A stretch of 64,000 nt of DNA from a virus. The stretch lies in the IMG/VR virus record IMGVR_UViG_3300027759_006101, positions 1 through 64,000 of that record, one strand, 5' to 3'. Under the pieces are notes generated by a model. It saw only the letters and a list, made by a program, of their open reading frames with translations, ran no database searches and was not told the origin of the DNA. The position numbers and the translations under genes were made by a program. Below, in pieces: positions 18,994 through 27,750 of this stretch; positions within the stretch are counted from its first letter, which is position 1, and each line of letters begins with the position of its first letter.

Positions 18994-20442
18994 ATGAGAA
19001 AACAAAACAATAATGTCAGAGCTTTTGCCGACGTTACGCTTAGTCCTACTGGTATTGCTACATCAGAATCAGTAGCAACTCAACACGTCTACAAAGAATC
19101 CTATGAAAACCTTCAAAGTTTAATTTCGTTTCCAGCTTACGAAATAGGCTCTTTTGATCTGATAGTCATATCTAAAGATTATGGTGAAGATCCAGATTAT
19201 AATCTTAATTTTAACAACATTGATAAAAATTATATTTTTTCTGTCGAGAACTTTACAATTGGAAAAAACCAAACAATTGGCACTGACAGATTTGCTGGAG
19301 AAGGTATCAATCCTCAAACTTTTTCCATTGGACATATTGATAACACTGTAACTATGAGATTCCCATTTAGAGTTGATTCTTGGGGCTATATGGATTTTTC
19401 TTTAGCAGCATTTTTTGATTACTGTATGCAAGCTAAATATGGTTCTCCTACTTCAGTTTTAGGAAGGTTTTCTTCGACTAATTCAGCAGTAGTTGGCTCA
19501 GGCACAACTGTTCTTTATGTGGACAATGTTGCAGAATTTTTGCCTTTGACATTACCTTTTTCAGCAAACATAAAGAATGACGACACTGAAGCAGCTATAA
19601 ATGTTCAAGTTACTGGTATTTCTAAAGCAAATAAAACATTAACTTTATCATCGGGAGCAGGGTCAACATTCAACAGAGATTCTAGTTACATAGCATCTTA
19701 TGTAAGAAATTATTCAAAAGAATCTACTTTCAATTTGTTTTCAGTGAAACAGGGTCTTTTATTTGGATGTATGGTTGATAAGTTTTCTATAAACTTTACT
19801 CCTGGAGAAACAGTCAATGTTGATATTGAACTTAAAGTTTTAGGAGTAGACAGAAAATATCAAACAAGTATTTACAATCAATTTGAAACTATTGTTCAAA
19901 AATACTTACAAAAAAAACCTAGCTACTTATTGAATGGGTACAGCCTTCAAGTAAGTAAAAACACTCCTGACTATGGTTACTTTGGTTTAGGGACAATAAG
20001 TGATAGCAAAGTGTTTCAGGGTTTTCAAAAAAGCAAATTAGATAGTATCTTCGTAGACAGCATTTCGTTATCAATTGAGAACTCTCTTACACCTGTCTAC
20101 ACTATGAATTCTAAATCATCATCTTCCGTCAAGAATAAAATGAAGAACTTGTTACCTTTTGCTTACTATAGTGAAGGAAGAAAAATTTCTGGCACACTTA
20201 CATATACTGGACCTATGAAACCTTATCTGATGGCAGAATTCTTGAGTGGTCCATCAAGCTTAAATAATGGTGGTATAAGTTTCAATATGGGGCCAGTAAA
20301 GCTTGATTTACCAGAAGTTGTTTGGACTGCTCAATCACAAGAACATAGCGCTGAACAATATCAAAAAAATACAGTAAATTTTCAAGTTGTTACTCAAAAT
20401 TATAATCAAGATTACACTCTTGAATCAACAGGAAATTATTGA
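18994..20442 (+). CDS. Probable tail tube protein, 482 aa
   Basis: The core pattern fits phage tail tube proteins: long beta strands ending in VDKFSINFTPGETVNVDIELKV near residues 270-285, where the tube family has a strand-turn-strand with a G-E turn. An N-terminal extension of ~100 residues and a C-terminal region rich in strands make it longer than typical tubes (~140-300), so extra surface domains may be inserted. It overlaps the next gene by one base (TGATG), which is coherent with a tail assembly operon. Tail sheath is an alternative, but the sheath C-terminal motif is not evident. Confidence 0.5.
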   Translation: MRKQNNNVRAFADVTLSPTGIATSESVATQHVYKESYENLQSLISFPAYEIGSFDLIVISKDYGEDPDYNLNFNNIDKNYIFSVENFTIGKNQTIGTDRFAGEGINPQTFSIGHIDNTVTMRFPFRVDSWGYMDFSLAAFFDYCMQAKYGSPTSVLGRFSSTNSAVVGSGTTVLYVDNVAEFLPLTLPFSANIKNDDTEAAINVQVTGISKANKTLTLSSGAGSTFNRDSSYIASYVRNYSKESTFNLFSVKQGLLFGCMVDKFSINFTPGETVNVDIELKVLGVDRKYQTSIYNQFETIVQKYLQKKPSYLLNGYSLQVSKNTPDYGYFGLGTISDSKVFQGFQKSKLDSIFVDSISLSIENSLTPVYTMNSKSSSSVKNKMKNLLPFAYYSEGRKISGTLTYTGPMKPYLMAEFLSGPSSLNNGGISFNMGPVKLDLPEVVWTAQSQEHSAEQYQKNTVNFQVVTQNYNQDYTLESTGNY

Positions 20443-20852
20443 TGAGTATTTTCGTAGATGCCAGTAAAAGATTCGAATTAAAACTTAAGTGTGACATTAT
20501 CAAAGATCCAAATAATGAAATTATTTGTTACAAAATACATCAAAACGGAGAGACTGATATTTCTTGCGATGTAAAGGCAAGAAGTTTTAGTGAAATGTCA
20601 CATATTATTGAAGAATCTACAATTATAAATTCAGTAACAGGTAATCCTTTACTGAGAACTTCTGTCTTGTGCAAGATGATAGTTTACACTTTTTTTTCTA
20701 GCATACGAATAACTTCAAAAGTATTAATTGATGACGAGTTGAAAGAACAAACAGAAGTGCATTATCCTGATATCAATAATGTTAATTATATAAGATACGA
20801 ATTAGTCAAAGCTTTAGCTAAAAAATGGTTGGAGCTTACAGGCGGAAAGTAA
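20442..20852 (+). CDS. Hypothetical tail assembly protein, 136 aa
   Basis: This is a small alpha/beta protein with an N-terminal strand (MSIFVDASKRFELKLKCDI) and a helical C-terminus. The ATG at 20442 overlaps the tube gene stop as TGATG, and this is preferred over an upstream TTG at 20439. No family is recognised. It lies between two tube-like genes and 1 base before a gene that starts with TTG. It could be a tube chaperone or a small tail-end protein. Confidence 0.6.
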   Translation: MSIFVDASKRFELKLKCDIIKDPNNEIICYKIHQNGETDISCDVKARSFSEMSHIIEESTIINSVTGNPLLRTSVLCKMIVYTFFSSIRITSKVLIDDELKEQTEVHYPDINNVNYIRYELVKALAKKWLELTGGK

Positions 20853-20853
20853 A

Positions 20854-22179
20854 TTGCCAAACTATGTTTCAAATGTAATTAATAATACTCCAGCAGCTTC
20901 ACACAATATTTATTTATCAGATTTATTGAATAAATTTGATCCATTAGTTAATAATGTTGTTCCAGCTTTTCAAATGAAGTTATCCTATGGTGGGCATAGA
21001 GTTAACAAAGCTTCTAATGGCTCGAGAGCTTACATTTGGGACTTATATAGATTAGGATATTCTGCATCTAATAATAATAGAGAATTTGGTTTTTTTTCAA
21101 GATTTCCAATCATATCAGATCCAATGTTCAGTGATCCTGGAAATTTACTTGGAGCTCAAACTAATTACCATCCACTTTATTGTTCTCAATATACTGATAA
21201 TGCAGGCTCTTCTATATACGCACAATTAAAAAACTTTACCAAATTAGGAATTACAAACGTTCCTGTTTTTTCAAATCAAAAATTTACAGCAAATTTATCA
21301 TTTAGCCCACTTTTCTCTACTTCAAGAAATGTACAGTATCCCGCTGAAGCTTTAATTTATAAAGCTACAGTAATACCTTTCTATCCTATTATTTGTGCTT
21401 CTTCAATTCCAACTCACAGAACTTTTGGCCCAGCATTTGTAAGTAGATTTAGCATTAGTGTTGACGGTACTGATTCTCTCGGAGATGTACAAATACAAGT
21501 TAGTTTAGTTGGAGGCAAGTCGATGATTTCTCCAACAAACTTGCCTGCATACAAACCGTTTCAAAATCCAGAATTAAGAACTCCGATGGTCGATTTGTAT
21601 GGAAACAATTTACCTGAAACTAATTTTATTTTGCAAAATATAGGTCTACCCTCATCACCATTTTCGAATTATTATAGACCTACAAACTTATCAGATTGTT
21701 TTTTTGATGCTTCTAGATTTCACTTAAATTATGGTTCTTTTGTAAACTTTGTCCGAAATAGCAAAAATGTAAATTTCAGATTGATAAATATGACTTTAAA
21801 TGTTGAACAAAATATAAGTTTTGATTTTACTATGCCAGGTGGAGATCTTCTAGGAACAGGATCACCACCAGTTTATTTTGGAGATGTAGTTGGGCCAAGA
21901 TTTGCTCATTTAGAAAGCAGAGAAGTAACTGGTTCGATAAAAATTTTCAGCTATGTAAATACAAGTATAATTAACAAAAATACAACCTCATTAGCTATGG
22001 CATTTGGTCCAGTTTATTTTTACACAATAAAAAATGTAGATTGGTCAAATCCAGAAATAAGCATCAATCCTTCTGGTGGATATACTCACGAATACAATTT
22101 TATTGCAAGATTTGGAGAATTTACTACATTTTACAATTCTAATAATAATAGGCAGGTTTCGGAATTTTGGATACAATGA
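20854..22179 (+). CDS. Tube-like structural protein starting with TTG, 441 aa
   Basis: No in-frame ATG occurs until about residue 38. The conserved-looking N-terminus PNYVSNVINNTPAASHN and the GGCGGAAAG Shine-Dalgarno 4 bases before 20854 support the TTG start. The protein is beta-rich, with a C-terminal FGPVYFYTIKNVDWSNPE...HEYNFIARFGEF pattern reminiscent of tube or baseplate-hub beta-barrels. No enzymatic motif is seen. The downstream gene begins inside its stop (ATGA), so the pair is translationally coupled. It may be a second tube or a distal tail protein. Confidence 0.6.
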   Translation: MPNYVSNVINNTPAASHNIYLSDLLNKFDPLVNNVVPAFQMKLSYGGHRVNKASNGSRAYIWDLYRLGYSASNNNREFGFFSRFPIISDPMFSDPGNLLGAQTNYHPLYCSQYTDNAGSSIYAQLKNFTKLGITNVPVFSNQKFTANLSFSPLFSTSRNVQYPAEALIYKATVIPFYPIICASSIPTHRTFGPAFVSRFSISVDGTDSLGDVQIQVSLVGGKSMISPTNLPAYKPFQNPELRTPMVDLYGNNLPETNFILQNIGLPSSPFSNYYRPTNLSDCFFDASRFHLNYGSFVNFVRNSKNVNFRLINMTLNVEQNISFDFTMPGGDLLGTGSPPVYFGDVVGPRFAHLESREVTGSIKIFSYVNTSIINKNTTSLAMAFGPVYFYTIKNVDWSNPEISINPSGGYTHEYNFIARFGEFTTFYNSNNNRQVSEFWIQ

Positions 22180-22763
22180 AAGAATTTATCGATTTTTATA
22201 ATACAGTAAAGTCTAATTACGTGCATATCTTAGAAGTTGATCCTGTAAAATTTATAATCAAAGAAATTACTTGGAAAGATGGCTTACTAATAGATGCCAA
22301 GTCTTTTAGAAAAAAAGATAATATAGTATACCAAAATACAGAGTTTGAAAAAAGAGAAATCTTGAATATAGCTATCTTGGGTGCTTTTGATACTCAGGAT
22401 AGTAAAATGTACTATCCTGAATTTAAAAGTTCATTAATCGATTTATTAGACCACACAATTGTTGAAAAACTTTGGGTCGAGTACCAAAAACATCTTTATC
22501 TTTCTGCAGATGAAGCAAACTTTTACTACATAGCAGCTAAAAAGTATTTCAATCCTAATGATCATGAAACATATCCAGTGCCACCAATAGTAGTTGAAAT
22601 TGACTATATGCTTAGAGGCTTGGTATCATTCAGCAAAGAAGAATTTTCAAATCTTAGTATGAAAGAATTTGAAACAATGCAACTTATTTTAGCTACTAAA
22701 AATGAATCTAAGCAAAAGTCTCTTGCTGATATTGATATTGATCTAGAGAAAGAACTTAAGTAA
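22176..22763 (+). CDS. Possible tail assembly chaperone, 195 aa
   Basis: This helical, acidic protein of 195 residues follows the tube-like genes, the usual place for tail assembly chaperones. The ATG at 22176 overlaps the upstream stop as ATGA and is preferred over a TTG at 22167. The C-terminus is a long charged helix. No programmed -1 frameshift product was found: downstream, the rightward strand is occupied by a convergent gene whose last 21 bases overlap this one. The assignment is by position and size only. Confidence 0.5.
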   Translation: MKEFIDFYNTVKSNYVHILEVDPVKFIIKEITWKDGLLIDAKSFRKKDNIVYQNTEFEKREILNIAILGAFDTQDSKMYYPEFKSSLIDLLDHTIVEKLWVEYQKHLYLSADEANFYYIAAKKYFNPNDHETYPVPPIVVEIDYMLRGLVSFSKEEFSNLSMKEFETMQLILATKNESKQKSLADIDIDLEKELK

Positions 22764-23549
22764 ATCAGAACTTTCTTCTTTACGAATTTTATCAGCCACA
22801 GGAGTTCTATCCCATTGGTGAAAAACGTAATACTCTTCATCATTAGTACTTAGTACTTTCTTGTCATTATATTTGACTTGAACATTGTTTCTCTTGATAG
22901 CTTCTCCAGTTGCGCAAAAATTATCAACGTTTGGATTTGTAATTAATACTTTTGGATTCATAGCATAATATTGAGACAAATACCCCATAACTTGTTGGTC
23001 CTGAACTAAATACTTAGCTACTCTGTTTGTATTAGAGAAAAGCATCAAACAATGATTTACAAAATGCTCAATTTTTCCAGCAAACATTCCACCACTTAGT
23101 ACTAAATTATCAAGATAAGATTCATTGTGTGATCTTAGCAATGGACGATATGAATTTTCCCACATACTATTGCAATCGTTTTCAAGAATTTTCATTCCTT
23201 CTGCAACAAGAAATAAATTGTATTGCGGTCTTGACATCATAAACTCAAATGGGTCTCTTTGAAAAATAACATCTCTCAAATCTGTATTCATAACATATTC
23301 AAATTGGTCTTGTTTGTCAGATAGCCAATCATAAAATGCCATATATCCAGTATATAAGTTTTCTTCAGTTTCAATAATATAATCAAAGTATTTTTTCAAT
23401 TTCTCAATATTGTAAGGGCTAACTGATTTTACAAAAATTGCTTTTTTGAATGACTTAAACTTTGAAATAGACTCTAAAAATAAATCACCATCTCTTGAGT
23501 CTAAGCATTTGTCTCCAAAAGAATAGTTTATAAGTAAATTTTTTTTCAT
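22743..23549 (-). CDS. Glycosyltransferase-like protein with D-x-R-D-V motif, 268 aa
   Basis: The start at 23549 overlaps the upstream stop as ATGA; a longer frame to 23582 is less likely. A motif MNTDLRDVIFQRDPFEF at ~residues 88-104 matches the acidic D-x-R-D-V-x-F-Q-x-D-P-F signature of a nucleotide-diphospho-sugar transferase group with a GT-A-like fold. The DxD-like acids would bind metal and the sugar nucleotide. A later LDNLVLSGGMFAGK segment fits the acceptor region of the same group. It is the last gene of the leftward sugar operon and overlaps the end of the convergent tail gene by 21 bases. It probably transfers the sugar produced by the upstream enzymes; donor and acceptor are unknown. 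Confidence 0.6.
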   Translation of the reverse strand: MKKNLLINYSFGDKCLDSRDGDLFLESISKFKSFKKAIFVKSVSPYNIEKLKKYFDYIIETEENLYTGYMAFYDWLSDKQDQFEYVMNTDLRDVIFQRDPFEFMMSRPQYNLFLVAEGMKILENDCNSMWENSYRPLLRSHNESYLDNLVLSGGMFAGKIEHFVNHCLMLFSNTNRVAKYLVQDQQVMGYLSQYYAMNPKVLITNPNVDNFCATGEAIKRNNVQVKYNDKKVLSTNDEEYYVFHQWDRTPVADKIRKEESSDLLKFFL

Positions 23550-24379
23550 AAGTTTGTCTCCAATTTGATTTTTTTGTAACACTCTTCTATACCAGAAATG
23601 AGTCCTTTGAGGGATATATTCATTTTGTGCAAATCATACTTGCCTATATATGAATTCTTAAGCTCAGTGTTATCAAGGTCTATTTCAACTTTATGTTTGT
23701 CTAAATTGTTGATAATCTGTGCAATATCATATAGGGTGTACTTTTGTTGATAACTGCAATTACAATCTTTTTGAGGATTTTCTGATTCTATGTAATGTTT
23801 GATAATTTGCATAAAATCATCAAAAAACATAAAGTCCATATATCTATTGTCAAAAACACTAATATTTTCATTATTGATATATCTTAAGATGTTGCCTTTA
23901 ATCATCCGTGTCTTGAGTTCATTGTAATTGAAGATATTGAATATTCTAATGTTGTAAAACTTATCACAAAAATATCCTGATTTTGCAATTAAGTTTTTGC
24001 TAATTCCATATGGATCAAGTGGAAGTGAAGATAAATAATTTGAACTTTCATTCATTTGAAAAGCTCTGTCTAATTCAGCTCCAGAACCAAAAGATATATA
24101 TTTACCATAATGTTTTTCATTTCTTAGAATATTGAAATGCATAGAAAGATTAGTGTGGACATATTCTGGTAAATCTTCTGATAATCTGCTGCCACCTTTT
24201 ATCGCAGTGTGAAATACTACGTCAAAATATTTATCTTTGAAAAAATTATCAACTTGTTCAGCATTTGTAACTTCTAAATTTTGTCTTGTAGTTAAGGTCA
24301 AGTTGTAATCGTTCTTTAAGTTTTCTGCAATGTTTGAAGCAATATATCCATTAGCCCCTGTAATCAAAATAGATTTCAT
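23546..24379 (-). CDS. NAD(P)-dependent sugar epimerase/dehydrogenase (extended SDR), 277 aa
   Basis: The N-terminal Rossmann motif SILITGANGYIASNIA contains GxNGYIA, a variant of GxxGxxG. The catalytic YGISK is present at ~135. The SFGSGAEL segment provides the Ser of the SDR triad. The 277-residue length is slightly short for NAD-dependent epimerases (~310). The start at 24379 is chosen because it overlaps the upstream TAA by one base and begins directly at the Rossmann strand. It belongs to the seven-gene leftward sugar operon. The likely reaction is oxidation, reduction or epimerisation of a nucleotide sugar. Confidence 0.75.
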   Translation of the reverse strand: MKSILITGANGYIASNIAENLKNDYNLTLTTRQNLEVTNAEQVDNFFKDKYFDVVFHTAIKGGSRLSEDLPEYVHTNLSMHFNILRNEKHYGKYISFGSGAELDRAFQMNESSNYLSSLPLDPYGISKNLIAKSGYFCDKFYNIRIFNIFNYNELKTRMIKGNILRYINNENISVFDNRYMDFMFFDDFMQIIKHYIESENPQKDCNCSYQQKYTLYDIAQIINNLDKHKVEIDLDNTELKNSYIGKYDLHKMNISLKGLISGIEECYKKIKLETNL

Positions 24380-26106
24380 TACCAGTTTTCCGACCAAGAA
24401 ATATTTTCAAGCAAGCCTGGAATAAAGTTTCCATTTTCATCTAAACGAGCAATTACTTTAGGTTCATGAACTTCGTCAGGATGAGTCATAACTTCACAAA
24501 TAGCAGGACCGTCTATTTGAAAAAATTGTTGTAACTTTTCATCTATTTCATCATTGTTATAAACTCTAATGAACGGAAGATTGTATACATCTGCAACTTT
24601 TTCATAATCAGGGAATGTAACTCCACTGTTCCTATCAGCTGCAACTAATCTACCATTGAAGAAAATATTTTGTGTAATCTTCATAGAGAGATATCCGTCG
24701 TTGTTAATAAGTAATATCTTTAATGGCAAATTATTGTGTCTAACTGTCTGAAGCTCGTGGACATTCAAGTGAAGACTTCCATCACCTTCCATACAAAGAA
24801 TATTATGGTGTGTCGCAGCTCCCACAGCACATGGCAATCCATATCCAAGCGGAGCACCACCAGTATTTGTTATTAATCTTTGCCCATCTTTAAGCTTACA
24901 TACTTGCATAGTTACAACATTTGCAGAACCATCACTGGTTACAATATGATAATCGGATGGAATGTGATTGTTGAGTTTTTCAACTAATGCATACACAGAA
25001 GCTACGTCTTTCATATTCCTGTGTCTGTCTAAAACTACAGGTGCCTTGAAAGTATCGCAATGCTTTAGCCATGAATTAGATGCTGGTGTGATATTTTTTG
25101 AATTTAATTCTTTTAAAAATTCTTTTGCATCAGCAAGAACTTTAATATTTGGGAAAATAGTTGGCTTGTCAAGTTCCGCTGCGTCAATATCTACAACAAT
25201 TCTTTTTGCATTTTTAGCAAAGTTTTTAAAATTGTATCCAATTTGTCTTACATACAATCTACTGCCAATAGAAAGCATCAAGTCACATTCATTTAGTAAC
25301 TTATTTGCACACATTTGAGCATGTGTCCCAAATCTTCCATAGTATGATTGGTAAGATTCATTTACTAAATCATTGCCATTTACAGCTGTAATTACTGGTA
25401 TTTGAGTTTTTTCTAAGAGAGCGAATAGTTCGTCTACTCCTCCACTCAACCTAATTCCATTACCTAATACAAACAATGGTTTTTGAGCAGAATTAATAGC
25501 TTCTACAACCCTGTCAATCAATTCTGAATCAATCTTCAATGGTTCGGGTATATCAAAACCCTCAAGCTCTTCAGGTTCAATTTGCACAGTTTGTACATCC
25601 AAAGGAATATCTACCCAAACTGGCCCTGGTCTCCCAGATGTAGCTAAATAACACGCCTTTTCAAGTTCATACCTAATTCTTAAAGGATCGTTGACTTGGA
25701 CAGCATATTTTGTCATCGTTTTGACAGTTTCAATAATATTGAATTCTTGGTCACCTAATTGCCTTAAGGGTAAACCTGTAAAATTAGTACTCATAGGTCT
25801 ATTGACTTGCCCACTAAGATTCAACACAGGAATAGAATCTAGCCAGCTGCATAAAGTACCTGTCAGGGCATTTGTGCCTCCAGGGCCAGATGTCAATAAA
25901 CAAACTCCAAGTTTGTTGTTCATTCTTGCGTAGCCTTCAGCAGCTAATGCAGAAGCTTGCTCGTGATGGTTTGCAATAAAATTTACACCTTCTGCATTTC
26001 CCAAAGAATCAAGCAAGTGCATACAACCCGCACCACATAATGTAAAAATTGTGTCTACATTATAAGTGTCTCTTAAAAACTTAATTACATAATCAGATAA
26101 CTTCAT
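24379..26106 (-). CDS. Acetolactate-synthase-like TPP enzyme, 575 aa
   Basis: Full-length three-domain TPP enzyme of the IlvB family. The catalytic glutamate lies in NHHEQASALAAEGYAR (E49). The cofactor-binding motif GDGSLHLN...INNDGYLS lies at ~445-475, and the central Rossmann-like domain is present. Length (575) equals that of acetolactate synthases. In polysaccharide clusters, homologues are thought to add or remove two-carbon units; YerE in yersiniose synthesis is the characterised example of the reaction type. Position between a dehydroquinate-synthase-like cyclase and an epimerase supports sugar rather than amino-acid metabolism, and no regulatory subunit gene is present. It overlaps the cyclase gene by 14 bases. 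Confidence 0.8.
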   Translation of the reverse strand: MKLSDYVIKFLRDTYNVDTIFTLCGAGCMHLLDSLGNAEGVNFIANHHEQASALAAEGYARMNNKLGVCLLTSGPGGTNALTGTLCSWLDSIPVLNLSGQVNRPMSTNFTGLPLRQLGDQEFNIIETVKTMTKYAVQVNDPLRIRYELEKACYLATSGRPGPVWVDIPLDVQTVQIEPEELEGFDIPEPLKIDSELIDRVVEAINSAQKPLFVLGNGIRLSGGVDELFALLEKTQIPVITAVNGNDLVNESYQSYYGRFGTHAQMCANKLLNECDLMLSIGSRLYVRQIGYNFKNFAKNAKRIVVDIDAAELDKPTIFPNIKVLADAKEFLKELNSKNITPASNSWLKHCDTFKAPVVLDRHRNMKDVASVYALVEKLNNHIPSDYHIVTSDGSANVVTMQVCKLKDGQRLITNTGGAPLGYGLPCAVGAATHHNILCMEGDGSLHLNVHELQTVRHNNLPLKILLINNDGYLSMKITQNIFFNGRLVAADRNSGVTFPDYEKVADVYNLPFIRVYNNDEIDEKLQQFFQIDGPAICEVMTHPDEVHEPKVIARLDENGNFIPGLLENISWSENW

Positions 26107-27127
26107 AAACGTTTTCCAGTGCCTCTTTAATTATAGAATAATCTTCAATTTTTTGAATTAATGGTTGGTTATCTTTAATTAGCACCATGTTAACACAGCC
26201 AGTATTTTTCTTATCTGACATGACACATTCCATAAGGCTTTCATAATCAAACCATTCTTGATTAAAAGATACTGTATTTTCTAGAAGTTTTTTGACAATA
26301 TTTAATGTTGCAGAATAATCTTTGTAATTGTAGTTATAAAATAGTTCACTTACCCTCAAGGCTACAAGACATCCAATTGCCACTGCATATCCATGCGATA
26401 ACTTGTACTTTGAGGTAATTTCTAAAGCATGACCAAATGTATGACCAAAGTTCAGAAATTTACGTTCTTTTTTATCAAACTCATCAATCTCTAAAACAGA
26501 AATTTTATAATTAAGACTTTCATAAATGTGATGCAGAACATTTTTATTTTCAGAAATCAAATCAATGACTTTTGATTCTTGAATTTTATTTCTTAAGATA
26601 TCAAACTTCATTAATTCGCCTAAACCACTACAAAAGTTTTCTTTACTTAAGCCATCAAGCCATTCTTCACAAATAAGAATTTCACACGGAGGATAAAATG
26701 TACCAAGAATATTTTTTCTTGACCCATAATTGATAGAAGTTTTACCACCAATACAACTATCAATTTGAGAAAGCAATGTTGTTGGAACTAAATAATATTC
26801 AATGCCTCTACAATAAACAGAAGCACAAAAGCCCACTGCATCTTGTAAAACTCCACCACCAATAACTACAAGCTTAGTTTGCGTATTGACTTTTTTTTCA
26901 GCAAATTTATCAAATATTTTTTCTAGACCACGCCATGATTTTAAGTCTTCATTTGTGTCTGTAACTATGAGATCACCTAATCCAAATTCAGGAAAACAGT
27001 GAGCAACATTTTTGTCAACTACTGCAAGATGATAATCTTCTCCAATGAGTTTATATATTTCGCTCAAGCTTACAAAATTTACAGAATAATCTTTGATTTT
27101 TGATTTGACATTTATTTGGCTGTACAT
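26093..27127 (-). CDS. 3-dehydroquinate-synthase-like sugar phosphate cyclase, 344 aa
   Basis: The sequence shows the family signature GGGVLQDAVGF (90-100), YCRGIEYYLVPTTLLSQIDS (105-124), GGKTSI (127-132), then E171 in GELMKF, the GHTFGHALE metal and substrate motif (228-236) and H245. The metal ligands are conserved. In AroB the last motif reads HGEAV, but here it reads HGYAV (245-249), a change beside the active site that suggests a non-shikimate substrate, as in sedoheptulose-7-phosphate or aminoquinate cyclases. The length is typical (340-360). It lies between an SDR and a TPP enzyme, overlapping the SDR by 16 bases. It probably makes a carbocyclic intermediate, or acts as a related lyase. 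Confidence 0.75.
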   Translation of the reverse strand: MYSQINVKSKIKDYSVNFVSLSEIYKLIGEDYHLAVVDKNVAHCFPEFGLGDLIVTDTNEDLKSWRGLEKIFDKFAEKKVNTQTKLVVIGGGVLQDAVGFCASVYCRGIEYYLVPTTLLSQIDSCIGGKTSINYGSRKNILGTFYPPCEILICEEWLDGLSKENFCSGLGELMKFDILRNKIQESKVIDLISENKNVLHHIYESLNYKISVLEIDEFDKKERKFLNFGHTFGHALEITSKYKLSHGYAVAIGCLVALRVSELFYNYNYKDYSATLNIVKKLLENTVSFNQEWFDYESLMECVMSDKKNTGCVNMVLIKDNQPLIQKIEDYSIIKEALENVYEVI

Positions 27128-27750
27128 GAATAACCACCATCTATAACTATATTTTGTCCTGATATATATGAATTTTGCACTGTCAAAAAATATACTAAAT
27201 CTGCAACTTCTTTTGTATATCCCAATCTACCAAGTGGAATTTTACTTCTTAAATTCTTCAAATCTTCTTCTGTATTATTTTGAAAAGTCATATCAGTGAT
27301 GAAAAATCCAGGAGACACAGTATTTGCCAAAATATTATAAGTACCATATTCAGCAGTTATAGCTTTTGTAAGAGAGTGTAAGGCATTTTTACTAGCACTA
27401 TATGAGGATCTTCCAGGTTTTGCATAATCTACCCATACGCTTCCAATATTTACAACCCTGCCATAATTTTGTTTTTTCATATAAGGTAAGCAAAGTTTGA
27501 ATAATCTCAAAGGTGAGAAATAATTTACTGTCATCATTTCTTCATATTTCTCACCTTCAAATATAGAGTCTATTATGTTAATTCCAGCATTATTTATCAA
27601 GATATCAATTTTGTCTGGAATAAAAGAAAAGGCTTGAGATAAATCAAGTTCTTCACGAGTTGGAGCAATAACTTCGTGACCATTTTTTTTGAAAATTTCA
27701 GAAATATCACTGCCTATGCCTCTTGACCCACCAGTGATAAGTATTTTCAT
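27112..27750 (-). CDS. Short-chain dehydrogenase/reductase, 212 aa
   Basis: This is a classical SDR, slightly short (212 residues). It has TGGSRGIG (6-13) for the dinucleotide, NNAGIN near 53-58, SVWVDY and YSASK (~120) for the Ser-Tyr-Lys catalytic triad, and a C-terminal SGQNIVIDGGYS. It probably reduces a keto group of a sugar or cyclitol. It overlaps both neighbours (4 bases with the lyase-like gene upstream, 16 bases with the cyclase downstream), so it is part of one coupled operon. Confidence 0.8.
   Translation of the reverse strand: MKILITGGSRGIGSDISEIFKKNGHEVIAPTREELDLSQAFSFIPDKIDILINNAGINIIDSIFEGEKYEEMMTVNYFSPLRLFKLCLPYMKKQNYGRVVNIGSVWVDYAKPGRSSYSASKNALHSLTKAITAEYGTYNILANTVSPGFFITDMTFQNNTEEDLKNLRSKIPLGRLGYTKEVADLVYFLTVQNSYISGQNIVIDGGYSCTAK

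Noticed and set aside
24379-26106. Host-like acetolactate synthase for branched amino acids
   Set aside because: No regulatory subunit or other ilv genes are present and all neighbours are sugar enzymes.
26093-27127. Shikimate-pathway AroB
   Set aside because: The sugar-operon context and the HGY in place of HGE argue for a related cyclase rather than true 3-dehydroquinate synthase; not proven.
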